Origin: an uncultured Phocaeicola sp.
Lineage (GTDB): Bacteria; Bacteroidota; Bacteroidia; Bacteroidales; Bacteroidaceae
DNA: 64,000 nucleotides
Direction of reading: 5' to 3'
Assembly (NCBI GenBank): GCA_944320815.1
Contig: CALUIZ010000015.1
Coordinates: 1 to 64,000 of the forward strand
Shown: in pieces, positions 43,623 to 53,040 of the stretch
How the letters are laid out: each line of letters opens with the position of its first letter
Position numbering within the stretch: the first letter of the stretch is position 1
The notes under the pieces: generated by a model
What the model saw: only the letters and a program-made list of their open reading frames with translations
Database searches by the model: none
What the model was told of the DNA's origin: nothing
Position numbers and translations under genes: made by a program

Positions 43623-46600
43623 TTACCCGAAAATTTCTCTCAGTTCTTTATTGCTGAGTTTCCCTATCCAGTTTTCCCCGCTTGCTATGGTCATATCGGC
43701 AAGATGCTTTTTTTGCCGGAGCATGTCGTTGATACGTTCTTCAAAAGTGTCTTTAGTGATGAAACGGTGTACCATGACATTCTTCTGCTGGCCGATACGG
43801 TAGGCGCGGTCGGTGGCTTGCGCCTCGACGGCGGGATTCCACCACAAGTCATAGTGGATGACGTGGGAGGCGGCTGTGAGGTTCAGTCCCGTTCCGGCCG
43901 CCTTGAGCGAGAGGACGAATACCTTGTCCGTGCGGTTGTTCTGGAAACGTTCTACCATGTTCTGACGTTCCTTGACGCTGCATCCTCCATGATAAAACAA
44001 AGGACGGGTGCCGATACGTTCTTCAATGAAGCGTACAAGCATGTCTCCCATTTCGCGGAACTGAGTGAACACCAGCACTTTCTCACCGTTTCCCAGAATG
44101 CTCTCAACCCGGTCGGCCAGCATTTCCGCTTTTCCGGAGAGCTCAATGCGCTGGTCTCCGTTCTTCAGGAACTGGGCCGGATGGTTGCATATCTGTTTGA
44201 GAGCGAGAATCATTTGCAGGATGAGGCCCTGACGCTTGAACAGCGATTCGTGGTCGGTGGTGACGATGCCTTCAATTTCAGCCATGGCAGCTTCCAGTGT
44301 CTTGTTATAGAGGGCCGCCTGTTCTGTCTTGAGTGAGGCGTAATCGTCCAGTTCTATCTTGTCGGGCAGGTCGGAGATGATGTTCTTGTCGGTTTTCATG
44401 CGGCGCATCATGAAAGGAGCGGTTATTTTCCGGAAGCGTGTCGCGCAAGATTCATCGTTGTATAACTGTATGGGCGTGGCGAAGTTTTCCCTGAATGATT
44501 TCAGTGTGCCGAGATAGCCTTTGTTGGCATATTCCATGATGCTCCAGAATTCGGTAAGACGGTTCTCTACCGGGGTTCCGCTGAATGCGATGTGTGTCGT
44601 GGCAGGGATGCTCCGCACTGCTTTGCTCTGCGCTGTTTCTTGATTCTTGATGTTCTGCGCTTCGTCGATGAACATGAGTGCCCATTTCTGTCTTTTCAGT
44701 TTGAGATGGTCCGAGCGAAGCACTCCGTATGTGGTGAGCAGGATGTCGGAGTTGAACTGTTTCAGGTCGCGGTTAAAGCCATGGTAGACAAATGTAGTAA
44801 GTGACGGAGCGAAGCGGGTTATTTCCGCCTGCCAGTTGGTGAGCAGTCCGGTAGGCACGACGATGAGTATCCGGCTTCTTTCTAGTGCCCCTTCCTCTTT
44901 CAGCTTCAGCATCAAGGTGATGGACTGCAGTGTCTTTCCCAGTCCCATGTCATCAGCGAGGACAGACCCGAAGCCTATCCGCATGTTGCGGTACATCCAC
45001 GAATAGCCGCGTTCCTGGTATGGACGGAGAGTGGCATGCAGTCCGGACGGGAGAGGGACGGTCTCCTGGCGGGTCAGTTCTCTGATCAGTTCGCGTACCT
45101 CATCGGACAGGGTTATCGGAGCAGAATCGTATTCTTCAGTCAATGCAGCCTGAAGCAGTTGTGCGGGTGTGAGCCGTTCTGTCTTCATGAAGGCATCGTG
45201 AAGTTTCTGTATCGTTTCCGCGTCGGTATAGATATAGCTTTGCTTGAATTTGATCAGGGAGCCGGCTTCCGCCTGCAGTTTCATGAATTCGTCTGCGGAG
45301 ACAATTTCTTTGCCCAACGCCACTTTCCAGTCGAATGCGAAAAGGTCGGCCATACTGAGGAATCCTTTTCCCGGATTGGATTTGCATGCCAGACTGAGTG
45401 TGGCTTTCGGATGGATGAGATTCTGCAGTGCCTTGGGCATGAATACCTTGATGTCGAGCATGCGGACAGCAGGGATAATCTGCGTGAGGAAAGGGATGAA
45501 GGTCTGCTCGGTGTAGTGTACTGGTTTTTTCCCTCTTTCGTTGATATATTTCCCCACTTCTTTTATCATACTGGAAATGAGAGTGAAGCACCGCAGGATG
45601 CGGAAACGTTCACGGGCATAGTCTGGTGAATCCAGCACTTCGGAAAGTGCGGTGATGCTCGGGCGGTCCGTCCGTTTATCTTCCACCCCGATGTGCAGGT
45701 CAAAACCTCCGCCCTTACTCTCCTCAATACTGAATACGGGACGATAGTCTGAGGTTGCCAGTGTATATGATGCCGTCCATGCCTTGATTCCGCCAGGCAT
45801 CTCTTTTTCTCCGACATCGTTGAAAGGTATGCGGACACTCTTGAAAAAGAAAGACACCAGTGGTTTGTTCGTGTCGCTTCCTGACAGATGGAACATAAGC
45901 AGTCCGAGAAAATATGAGACCAGCCATTCCCCCTGGTGAAGAATCGCTTTCCCGGCAGAACGGGATGTAAGCTGGACTTTGACAAGCGCATCGGGAAGAA
46001 TCTCTTCGAGTGCGTCCATCAGCGTATGTACCTGATTGTCCGTATAGGCAGGAATCCACCGGATAATGTATTTCTTGTCCGAGAGGTGGAGAATCTGGGG
46101 TGCTACGGCACCTTTGGCCAGGAGGTGTAGGGCACAGCACATCCCCTGATAGAGGGCGATGACCGACGGTCGGTAGTCGGGAAGAAAGTCCGGACTGATG
46201 TGTGCCAGCGCACAGGGGAGCATGAGTGAGTTGTATTGTTCTGGGTCAAGAGATGCTTTCCGGGTGGTATGCTCCACTTTCCATTCTTGCGTGCAGTTGA
46301 AAATCAGTCCGAATTCATCGTCCGTATCAATGTCTTTCACTTCTTCACTGCAGGAAGGAAACAGATTCTCCATCTCCACCTTATGTGCAAAAAAACGTTG
46401 GACATTCTTTTTTATCCGGCGCATTTCTGCGGCATATGTTTCCTTGAAATTGCTTGCCGGAGAGAATGGCGGGTTGTCCGGCAGAAGCATCAGCATCGCT
46501 TCCGAACGGTCGTCCAATCTTGAAAAGTCCACCCGCCGGAATGTCGGAGCGTCGGTCGAGACTTTCCCGGCAGTCTTCAGTTGCACCACATCTCTGATGT

Positions 46601-47150
46601 CGGGAACTTCAGTCTCTTCCTCCATACCGTTCATGATGATTCCCCTTTTCTCCAGTTCTTCCGGCAAGTCAATGCCGTGCATTCGGAACACGATGAAAGG
46701 ATTGTTGTCTATTTCCCTGCTGAACATATAGACCACTGCGGCGAGATGTTTGCACGGAACCGCCCAGTCGGGACAGTTGCACGTCATCTTGAGGTCGCTC
46801 CACCGTTCGGGGAATATCTTCAGTCCGCACGAGCGTGCTATGTCCATGATTTCAGGAGCAAGCTTCCGGTTGAGCAGGTCTGAGATCAGTCCCGGACGTC
46901 CCGAAAGTTTGTCGATGAACTGTTCCGTCTGCTTCCTAGAAAATGGCGGAACGGTGATGCTTACCTTGTAGGGTGTCGGACGGCTTCCCGCCACGCGTGC
47001 GGTAATGACATTCCCCTCCAGCTTGATGTCCCTCACATATCCGTTGCGTGCATATGAAGCACCTCGCGGGATGCGGTTCTCATAGTCTATATGCGTGAGC
47101 GAGCGCAACCATTCGTTGCCCCACCAGGTGTTTCCGAAACGCGTGGCCAT
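43623..47150 (-). CDS. SNF2-family helicase with SWIM zinc finger
   Basis: DNA-translocating ATPase of the bacterial SNF2/RapA group; role not known. The 1175-residue protein has a SWIM zinc finger near the N terminus (C124, C126, C133, H135 in CNCPDWAVPCKHL), then a long middle region. The helicase core has Walker A DDMGLGKTLQSI (about 740), FIDEAQNIKN (DEAQ box), SGTPVENRLTEFWS, KVLVFTQF and motif VI TDRAYRIGQQKNVMVHRF. It is 46 bp after the TPR gene, so probably co-transcribed. No restriction or methylase partner is nearby, so a defence role is not supported. Confidence 0.9.
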   Translation of the reverse strand: MATRFGNTWWGNEWLRSLTHIDYENRIPRGASYARNGYVRDIKLEGNVITARVAGSRPTPYKVSITVPPFSRKQTEQFIDKLSGRPGLISDLLNRKLAPEIMDIARSCGLKIFPERWSDLKMTCNCPDWAVPCKHLAAVVYMFSREIDNNPFIVFRMHGIDLPEELEKRGIIMNGMEEETEVPDIRDVVQLKTAGKVSTDAPTFRRVDFSRLDDRSEAMLMLLPDNPPFSPASNFKETYAAEMRRIKKNVQRFFAHKVEMENLFPSCSEEVKDIDTDDEFGLIFNCTQEWKVEHTTRKASLDPEQYNSLMLPCALAHISPDFLPDYRPSVIALYQGMCCALHLLAKGAVAPQILHLSDKKYIIRWIPAYTDNQVHTLMDALEEILPDALVKVQLTSRSAGKAILHQGEWLVSYFLGLLMFHLSGSDTNKPLVSFFFKSVRIPFNDVGEKEMPGGIKAWTASYTLATSDYRPVFSIEESKGGGFDLHIGVEDKRTDRPSITALSEVLDSPDYARERFRILRCFTLISSMIKEVGKYINERGKKPVHYTEQTFIPFLTQIIPAVRMLDIKVFMPKALQNLIHPKATLSLACKSNPGKGFLSMADLFAFDWKVALGKEIVSADEFMKLQAEAGSLIKFKQSYIYTDAETIQKLHDAFMKTERLTPAQLLQAALTEEYDSAPITLSDEVRELIRELTRQETVPLPSGLHATLRPYQERGYSWMYRNMRIGFGSVLADDMGLGKTLQSITLMLKLKEEGALERSRILIVVPTGLLTNWQAEITRFAPSLTTFVYHGFNRDLKQFNSDILLTTYGVLRSDHLKLKRQKWALMFIDEAQNIKNQETAQSKAVRSIPATTHIAFSGTPVENRLTEFWSIMEYANKGYLGTLKSFRENFATPIQLYNDESCATRFRKITAPFMMRRMKTDKNIISDLPDKIELDDYASLKTEQAALYNKTLEAAMAEIEGIVTTDHESLFKRQGLILQMILALKQICNHPAQFLKNGDQRIELSGKAEMLADRVESILGNGEKVLVFTQFREMGDMLVRFIEERIGTRPLFYHGGCSVKERQNMVERFQNNRTDKVFVLSLKAAGTGLNLTAASHVIHYDLWWNPAVEAQATDRAYRIGQQKNVMVHRFITKDTFEERINDMLRQKKHLADMTIASGENWIGKLSNKELREIFG

Positions 47151-47196
47151 AAATGATGAGTTGGAAGAATTAGACTTATGTGTTTGAATTTCTTTT

Positions 47197-48159
47197 TTAG
47201 TATATCCCCGTCTGCAGTCCGTTTTTCCCGAAATTGCTGAAGTTTCCTGAAATCAGTTCCTCTTTTTCCGGGGCGATCTCGATGGCCTTCTTCATGTCAT
47301 CTGCAGCTCCTTCCTTGTTGCCGTTGAGCAGACGGACACGTCCTCTTTCCTGATAGAATGCGGCTTTGTCGGGCATCAGGTCGATGGCTTCCGTATAAAG
47401 GCTTTCCGCTTCTTCCAGTTTCTTTTCCTTACAAAGCATTCCGCCTTTCAGAAGATAGGCTGTTTCATTGAAAGGGTTCATTTCCATCACCTTGTCGAAA
47501 CATCCGGTGGCTTCTTCCGTGTGTCCGGCAACCGCTTCTATCTTTCCTTTCAGGAGCAGGGCTTCCTCGTCATCAGGATTTTGCGAAAGGATACGGTTGA
47601 GGTCATCCAACGCTTCATTGGGCTGACGCATGTCCCACAGCACTTCGGCCCGTAGCTGGTAAGCCTGTGCGAAAGTCTCGTCCGCTGCGATGGCTTTTGT
47701 CAGCATTACGATGGCGTTCAGGTCGTTCTTTACACCTCTGGCGGCCTTTGCGGCCAGAAAATAAGCCTGCGGATTCTGCTCGTCAAGTGCAATCGCTTTC
47801 TGGCATGCGGTGTCCATCCCTTCATAATCCTCCTGCATGTAGCAGACACTTGCCAGTGAGAGCAGTGCGTGGATGTCTGCCGGTTCCTTTTCCGTCAGGC
47901 GGTCCAGAGTGATGCGTGCGTCGTCTGTACGTCCGGCCTGCAGGTATGCCGAAGCAAGAAGTCCCAGTGTTTCCGGCTCATCGTTCAGCGCGACGGCTTC
48001 TTCAAAGCATTTGATGGCATAAGGAAGTTTGCCCATGTTGCGTGCACGTATCCCGTCGTATTTGAGTATGTCGAAATTTCTTTGGTTCTGTTTTTCCTGC
48101 GGACTCTGTTGCTTGTCGTCCGGTTTCTTTTCTCCGAATAATGCTGATAATAAACCCAT
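47197..48159 (-). CDS. TPR-repeat protein
   Basis: The 320-residue cytoplasmic protein is built almost wholly of tetratricopeptide repeats, about eight, for example KLPYAIKCFEEAVALN, QPNEALDDLNRILSQNP, HTEEATGCFDKVMEMNP and KKLEEAESLYTEAIDLMP. These scaffolds mediate protein contacts. A short basic, Gln-rich N terminus (EKKPDDKQQSPQEKQNQRN) precedes the repeats. Upstream of and likely co-transcribed with the SNF2 helicase. Partner unknown. Confidence 0.88.
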   Translation of the reverse strand: MGLLSALFGEKKPDDKQQSPQEKQNQRNFDILKYDGIRARNMGKLPYAIKCFEEAVALNDEPETLGLLASAYLQAGRTDDARITLDRLTEKEPADIHALLSLASVCYMQEDYEGMDTACQKAIALDEQNPQAYFLAAKAARGVKNDLNAIVMLTKAIAADETFAQAYQLRAEVLWDMRQPNEALDDLNRILSQNPDDEEALLLKGKIEAVAGHTEEATGCFDKVMEMNPFNETAYLLKGGMLCKEKKLEEAESLYTEAIDLMPDKAAFYQERGRVRLLNGNKEGAADDMKKAIEIAPEKEELISGNFSNFGKNGLQTGIY

Positions 48160-48188
48160 AATAAGTTGATTTAAATGTTTTTCAAACG

Positions 48189-48227
48189 CAAAGATAGCCA
48201 GAAAGAAGAAAGAAATTCGTATGTTTG
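48189..48227. promoter_or_regulatory. closely spaced divergent promoters
   Basis: Minus-strand -7 TATCTTTG (48196-48189) for the TPR-SNF2 pair and plus-strand -7 TATGTTTG (48220-48227) for the TapB-like gene, only 23 bp apart, so the two -33 regions overlap. Confidence 0.6.
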
Positions 48228-48258
48228 CGGAACATTTTTAAAGAAACGAGTGGACATT

Positions 48259-48966
48259 ATGAAGAAGTTTTTGATTTTAGTGGCGGGGCTGTTTGCCTGC
48301 CATACGATTCAGGCTCAATATTTCTGTACGGCGGAAGGAACCAGACTGCATTATGTGAATTATGATGAGGCCGGACAAAGCGTGTCGGACGAGGAGATTG
48401 TGGTGCGGAATGTGGAAAAGGAAGACAATGTGCTGAAGGCCAGTTATTATGACAAGATTGTGACGACAAAGGCCAAGAACAACACCAGTTATACCTTATA
48501 TAACTGGACATATGACGGGGCGGTCACAACGTGTACAGAGGATTTGATGTATGGCCCGTACATCGATTCGGATTCCGACCCGGCGCGTTATGACACGACC
48601 GCACGTCTGGAGTGGCTGGAGAAGTTGAAGTTCAAGGGCGATAATTCATTTGCCATAAAGGATGGGGCGAAGGCCGGAGAGAATCTTCCGGACCGGAAGT
48701 TCCAGTGGATTCGCAACATGCTCAAGAACGATGTGAGCATTTCCGGGGTTTCCTATATGGGGACGGAGCTGGTGAACACAAGGGCCGGGAAGTTTGACTG
48801 TGTGAAAATTTCATACCTGAAGCGGACTAAAGTCATTCTGAAGACCACAACTCTCCGGGTGAACGAATGGTATGCTGAAGGAGTGGGGCTCGTGAAGTCT
48901 GAATCGTTCAATATGGATGGAGAGCAGGAAGGGAAGACCCTGCTGGTGAAAGTGGAAAAGAAATAG
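48259..48966 (+). CDS. TapB/DUF3108-like exported protein
   Basis: The 235-residue protein has a signal peptide (MKKFLILVAGLFACHTIQAQ). A beta-rich body contains YFCTAEGTRLHYVNYD, MGTELVNTRAGKFDCVKISY, VNEWYAEGVGLVKSES and GKTLLVKVEKK. This pattern (glycine turn AGKFDC, then WYAEGVGLVK) is that of DUF3108/TapB-like periplasmic proteins. Start chosen at MKK (48259); a frame starting at 48175 would cross its own promoter. Function unknown. Confidence 0.78.
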   Translation: MKKFLILVAGLFACHTIQAQYFCTAEGTRLHYVNYDEAGQSVSDEEIVVRNVEKEDNVLKASYYDKIVTTKAKNNTSYTLYNWTYDGAVTTCTEDLMYGPYIDSDSDPARYDTTARLEWLEKLKFKGDNSFAIKDGAKAGENLPDRKFQWIRNMLKNDVSISGVSYMGTELVNTRAGKFDCVKISYLKRTKVILKTTTLRVNEWYAEGVGLVKSESFNMDGEQEGKTLLVKVEKK

Positions 48967-48972
48967 TGCGCA

Positions 48973-48988
48973 TTGCGGATATCCGCAA
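48973..48988. repeat. 16-bp perfect palindrome
   Basis: TTGCGGATATCCGCAA, seven bases after the TapB-like gene stop and before the terminator. Possibly a protein site or a stem without a loop. Confidence 0.6.
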
Positions 48989-49004
48989 GCATGTCATAAT
49001 CCAT

Positions 49005-49075
49005 AAAGACCGGACAGATGCATGAAATTCACGGTTCTGTTTTCTCGTGCTTTCATGTATCTGTCCGGTCTTTTT
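49005..49075. terminator. long bidirectional terminator
   Basis: 23-bp near-perfect stem aaagaccggacagatgcatg(aaa) with (ttt)catgtatctgtccggtcttt, flanked by T/A tracts, between the convergent TapB-like and acyl-CoA synthetase genes. Confidence 0.9.
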
Positions 49076-49088
49076 ATGAATGTTTCTG

Positions 49089-50741
49089 TCAGATGATTTC
49101 GATGCCTTGTTCCTTGCAGAGCTGCAGGCTCAGGTCTTTCAGCTTGAATTTCTGGATTTTTCCGCTGCCCGTCATCGGAAATTCCTTCACGAAGAAGATA
49201 TATTTCGGAATCTTGTAGCGGGCAATCTTTCCCTGGCAGAACTCGCGCACGTCAAATTCGTTCATCTCATAGCCTTCGTGGAGGATGATGAATGCGCCTA
49301 CCGCCTCTCCGTATTTCTTTGAGGGGACGCCTGCCACCTGCACGTCCTTTATGCCCGGCATCTGGTAGAGAAACTCTTCAATCTCACGCGGATAGATGTT
49401 TTCCCCGCCACGGATAATCATGTCCTTGATGCGGCCCGTGATGCGGAAATTGCCGTTCTCGTCTTTCACGCCCAAATCGCCCGAATGCAGGAATCCGTTC
49501 TTGTCGATTACTTCCGCCGTGGCTTCCGGATTCTTGTAGTAGCCTTTCATGGTGTTGTAGCCGCGGTTGCACATTTCACCCTGCACGCCTACCGGGCATT
49601 CTTCGCCCGTTTCAGGGTCGATCACCTTTACTTCCGTGAATTCGAATTCGTGGCCTACGGTATTGTAGCGCACTTCCGGCGCATCGTCAATGCGGCTGTG
49701 CGTCATTCCCGGCGATGCTTCGGTTAGTCCGTACACGCTCGTCACCTTCATGAACATTTTTTCCTCCACCTGCTTCATCAGTTCCACGGGACAGAGCGAT
49801 CCGGCCATGATGCCCGTGCGCAGGCAGCTCAGGTCAAACATGGAGAACATGGGATGGTTCAGTTCGGCAATGAACATGGTGGGCACTCCGTAGAGGGCCG
49901 TGCAGCGTTCCTTATGGACGGAAGCCAGCACCAGCAGCGGGTCGAAGCGTTCCACCATCACTTCCGTGCACCCGTGGGTAAGGCAGTTCATTGTGGCCAG
50001 TACCACACCGAAGCAGTGGAAGAGCGGCACACATACGCAGAGCTTGTCGTCTGCCGTGAACTTCATGTGTTCGCCGGTCAGGAAACCGTTGTTCGCGATG
50101 TTGTAGTGGGTGAGCATCACCCCTTTCGGGAATCCGGTGGTTCCGGATGTGTATTGCATGTTGACCGTGTCGTGGCAGTTCACTTCTTTCTTGGCCTTGG
50201 CCAGCTCCTCATCGTCGATATTGTTTCCGAGAAGGAGGATTTCGGCCGTATTGTACATTCCGCGATATTTTTCCTGTCCGATGTAGATGACGTTCCGCAT
50301 GTGGGGGAAACGTTTGCTCTTCATCCGTCCCCGTTCAAACTTTTTCAGTTCGGGAAGCATGGTGTAGGTCATCTCCACATAGTTGCTGTCCTTTTCTCCG
50401 TTCACGATGCAGAGCGTGTGCATGTCGGAGTTCTCGCACAGGTACTCCAGTTCCGCCTGCTTGTAGTTGGTGTTTACGGTGACGGCCACCGCACCGATTT
50501 TGGCGCAGGCATAGAGGAAGGTCAGCCAGTCGGGCACGTTGCCCGCCCAGATTCCCACATGGGTCCCTTTCTTCACACCGATGGCCAGCAGACCTTTCGC
50601 CATATTGTCTACACGCTGGTTGAACTGCTTCCATGTGAACCGCAGGTTGCGGTCGGAATACACCAGATATTCTTTGTCGGGAGTGGTTTCGGCCCAGTGC
50701 TCCAGCCAGTCTCCCAATGTCCTTTCATACAGTTGAGGCAT
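49089..50741 (-). CDS. AMP-dependent acyl-CoA synthetase
   Basis: Activates a carboxylic acid, probably a fatty acid, to acyl-AMP and acyl-CoA. The 550-residue ANL enzyme has the P-loop [20 protein letters not shown], then [10 protein letters not shown], the A7/A8 motifs [19 protein letters not shown] and [18 protein letters not shown], and the catalytic C-terminal Lys in [13 protein letters not shown]. Length and motifs fit FadD-like or medium-chain synthetases. It is 12 bp after the XRE-cupin regulator, a common pairing in Bacteroidales. Acid chain length unknown. Confidence 0.9.
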   Translation of the reverse strand: MPQLYERTLGDWLEHWAETTPDKEYLVYSDRNLRFTWKQFNQRVDNMAKGLLAIGVKKGTHVGIWAGNVPDWLTFLYACAKIGAVAVTVNTNYKQAELEYLCENSDMHTLCIVNGEKDSNYVEMTYTMLPELKKFERGRMKSKRFPHMRNVIYIGQEKYRGMYNTAEILLLGNNIDDEELAKAKKEVNCHDTVNMQYTSGTTGFPKGVMLTHYNIANNGFLTGEHMKFTADDKLCVCVPLFHCFGVVLATMNCLTHGCTEVMVERFDPLLVLASVHKERCTALYGVPTMFIAELNHPMFSMFDLSCLRTGIMAGSLCPVELMKQVEEKMFMKVTSVYGLTEASPGMTHSRIDDAPEVRYNTVGHEFEFTEVKVIDPETGEECPVGVQGEMCNRGYNTMKGYYKNPEATAEVIDKNGFLHSGDLGVKDENGNFRITGRIKDMIIRGGENIYPREIEEFLYQMPGIKDVQVAGVPSKKYGEAVGAFIILHEGYEMNEFDVREFCQGKIARYKIPKYIFFVKEFPMTGSGKIQKFKLKDLSLQLCKEQGIEII

Positions 50742-50753
50742 AATCGTTCGGTT

Positions 50754-51338
50754 TTAGAGTTCGATGGGGGTGTAGACTACGGCCAGAATGCGTGCGGCCT
50801 TGCCTTCGTAGGCATGTACGTGGTGGGGCACGATGGAGTCATAGTAAATGGTGTCACCTTCTCCGAGCACATATTTCTTTTTCCCGTACTCCACTTCAAG
50901 CTTTCCTTTCAGCACCATGATGAATTCCTCTCCTTCGTGGGCGGAAAGGCTGAACTGGGTCTCTCCGTTTTCGTCGATGTCGATGATGAACGGGTCCATG
51001 TGACGGTCGCTCTTGGCTTTCGACAGAGAATGATAGTGCATGTGCTGGCGTGCGTCGGACGCATTGTTCGAGAAACTGATGGTGTCGTCCGCGTCACCTT
51101 TCCGGCACACAACCGGTCCGTCTTCGTTTGTCTGGTCATCGAGGAATGTTCCGAGACGCACTCCCAGGGCGCGCGCTATCTTGATGAGCGGGGCCAGCGA
51201 CGGGATGTCGATATTGTCTTCGATGCGTCTGATCTGTTCGACGCTCAGTCCTGTACTTTCTGCCAGTTCGTCTATACTGATTTCCTTCGTTGTCCGGAGC
51301 GATTTGATTTTTTCGCCGATAATGTTTGTGTAATCCAT
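50754..51338 (-). CDS. XRE-cupin transcription regulator
   Basis: Regulator with an N-terminal XRE helix-turn-helix (IGEKIKSLRTTKEISIDELA, TGLSVEQIRRIED, about residues 6-65). A C-terminal cupin (FSLSAHEGEEFIMVLKGKLE, YVLGEGDTIYYDSIVPHHVH, about 120-190) probably senses a small ligand. 194 residues from MDYTNIIGEK (51338); an upstream start would run through its promoter. It shares a transcript with the acyl-CoA synthetase, suggesting control of acid activation. Confidence 0.9.
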   Translation of the reverse strand: MDYTNIIGEKIKSLRTTKEISIDELAESTGLSVEQIRRIEDNIDIPSLAPLIKIARALGVRLGTFLDDQTNEDGPVVCRKGDADDTISFSNNASDARQHMHYHSLSKAKSDRHMDPFIIDIDENGETQFSLSAHEGEEFIMVLKGKLEVEYGKKKYVLGEGDTIYYDSIVPHHVHAYEGKAARILAVVYTPIEL

Positions 51339-51401
51339 AATCAAGTTTTTTAAGCTGTTGGTTACTGCAGCAGGTGTTGCAGCAGTCTCTTTTTCTTTTG
51401 G

Positions 51402-51409
51402 CAAATATA
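51402..51409 (-). promoter_or_regulatory. -7 box of the XRE-cupin / acyl-CoA synthetase operon
   Basis: Minus-strand TATATTTG; the leader carries a direct repeat tgcagcag-gtgt-tgcagcag (51367-51386) that might be an operator. Confidence 0.45.
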
Positions 51410-51662
51410 TGCAAAATAGCTGGAATGGCCGAATAAAAATGAAGAGAATCCTGCATAAAGTTTGCATTTGCATGTTTTGTTCTCTTCGTCTTTTCTTTTT
51501 GTCATGTGCCATGCTGCTGGACTTTCCGGATGTGTCCGTTTGTCCGGACTGGAATGTCCGCTTGTCTTGATTGGAACAGGCCGCTGTTCTTTTCTTGGCA
51601 GCCCGTTGTTTTTTTCTGTGTCAGAGAATACGGGACAGAAGCGGAAATCGCCAAAGTTTTTG

Positions 51663-51670
51663 TATCTTTG
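51663..51670 (+). promoter_or_regulatory. -7 box of the thioredoxin-amidase operon
   Basis: TATCTTTG 27 bp before the ATG at 51698. Confidence 0.6.
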
Positions 51671-51697
51671 GCATCAGAATTTTAATTGTTGCAAGGG

Positions 51698-52234
51698 ATG
51701 AAGAAAATTGTTTTAGGGATGATTCTGGCGGTTTGTTCTTGTGCCGGATTGTCTGCACAGGTCTCCCGGCCGGTGCCCGATTCAGTGGGATATATTGTGA
51801 AAGTGGGCGATATGGCTCCCGATTTCGAGATGACACTTACAGACGGACAGAAAGTGAAACTCTCGGATTTGCGCGGGAAAGTGGTGATGCTCCAGTTCAC
51901 GGCCAGTTGGTGCGGGGTGTGCCGCAAGGAGATGCCTTTCATTGAAAAGGACATTTGGCAGAAGCATAAGGACAACGCTTCGTTTGCTTTGTATGGGATT
52001 GACCGCGACGAGCCGCTGGAGCGGGTGAAGGCATTTGCCGGACAGACCGGGGTGACTTATCCGCTGGGACTGGATCCGGGTGCGGACATTTTTGCCAGAT
52101 ATGCAGAGCGCAATGCCGGCATTACCCGCAACGTGCTTGTAGGCAAGGATGGGAAGATTGTCATGATGACCCGTCTTTACAATGAAGAGGAGTTCGCCGC
52201 ATTGTGTAAAAAGATAGATGAACTGTTGAAATGA
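51698..52234 (+). CDS. TlpA-like exported thioredoxin-fold protein
   Basis: Periplasmic thiol-disulfide oxidoreductase, 178 residues. Signal peptide MKKIVLGMILAVCSCAGLSAQ; thioredoxin/AhpC-TSA fold with VGDMAPDFEMTLTDGQKVKL, LSDLRGKVVMLQF and the active site TASWCGVCRKEMP (CGVC). The central DRDEPLERVKAFAGQTGVTY insertion is TlpA-like. ATGA overlap with the amidase gene downstream indicates coupled translation. Redox partner unknown. Confidence 0.88.
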   Translation: MKKIVLGMILAVCSCAGLSAQVSRPVPDSVGYIVKVGDMAPDFEMTLTDGQKVKLSDLRGKVVMLQFTASWCGVCRKEMPFIEKDIWQKHKDNASFALYGIDRDEPLERVKAFAGQTGVTYPLGLDPGADIFARYAERNAGITRNVLVGKDGKIVMMTRLYNEEEFAALCKKIDELLK

Positions 52235-53040
52235 AGATGTGGAGATGTCTTGTCGCGCTTGTGCTTTCTCTGTTGGTGGCTTTTCCGGTTCCGGCACAGA
52301 AGAAGAGAAACTATGAGCCTCTTTTCGGGAAGAAATATGCTTCGTATGGAAAGACTTCCAGCTCACTGAAGGGTGCCGTGTTCTATCTGGTGAGCGGCCA
52401 TGGCGGTCCGGACCCCGGCTGCATCGGAAAATATCGGGGAAAGGAGCTTCATGAGGACGAGTATGCCTACGATATTATTCTCCGGTTGGGACGTGAGCTT
52501 CTCCGCAGGGGTGCGAAGGTGCATTTTATCATTCAGGATGCGAAAGACGGCATCCGCGACCAGGCGGTGCTGAACAACAGCAAGAGAGAGACGTGTATGG
52601 GGAAGACGATTCCGTTGAATCAGGTGGCCCGTCTCCAGCAGCGGTGTGATGCCATCAACCGTCTGTATCGGAAAGACAGGAGTTCTTATAAACGGGCTGT
52701 GTTTGTCCATGTAGACAGCAGGGGCAGGGGAGCACAGACGGATGTGTTTTTTTATCATGCATCCGGAAGTCCCTATGGAAAGCGGCTGGCTCGGGAGATA
52801 CAGCGCACATTCCGTGCAAAGTATGACCGGCACCAGCCGAACCGCGGATTCGATGGGACGGTGAGCAGTCGGGATCTGTTCGTGTTGCGGAAGACTGCAC
52901 CTGTGGCTGTTTTTCTTGAGGTGGGCAATATCCAGAATGCACGCGACCAGAAACGTCTGGTGATAGCCGACAACCGTCAGGCACTGGCAAACTGGATTGC
53001 ACAGGCAATCGAGCAGGATTATAAGAAGTCGAAGAAATAA
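52231..53040 (+). CDS. N-acetylmuramoyl-L-alanine amidase (Amidase_3)
   Basis: Cleaves the amide bond between MurNAc and the peptide stem in peptidoglycan. The 269-residue protein has a signal peptide (to about PVPAQ). The zinc amidase residues are in YLVSGHGGPDPGC (His), KELHEDEYAYDI (Glu), VFVHVDSRGRGAQTDVFF (His), and VFLEVGNIQN (catalytic Glu). No extra binding domain is visible. Overlaps the thioredoxin gene by ATGA. Confidence 0.9.
   Translation: MKMWRCLVALVLSLLVAFPVPAQKKRNYEPLFGKKYASYGKTSSSLKGAVFYLVSGHGGPDPGCIGKYRGKELHEDEYAYDIILRLGRELLRRGAKVHFIIQDAKDGIRDQAVLNNSKRETCMGKTIPLNQVARLQQRCDAINRLYRKDRSSYKRAVFVHVDSRGRGAQTDVFFYHASGSPYGKRLAREIQRTFRAKYDRHQPNRGFDGTVSSRDLFVLRKTAPVAVFLEVGNIQNARDQKRLVIADNRQALANWIAQAIEQDYKKSKK

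Noticed and set aside
43623..48159. SNF2 helicase as part of a DISARM-like phage-defence island
   Set aside because: No methylase, phospholipase D or other defence partner nearby; neighbours are housekeeping genes.
49854..51353. 499-codon plus-strand frame opposite the acyl-CoA synthetase and XRE-cupin genes
   Set aside because: Spans two recognised genes on the other strand and has no domain.
51366..51386. Direct repeat tgcagcag twice near the XRE-cupin promoter as an operator
   Set aside because: Lies in the transcribed leader and is a low-complexity triplet pattern; too weak to call separately.
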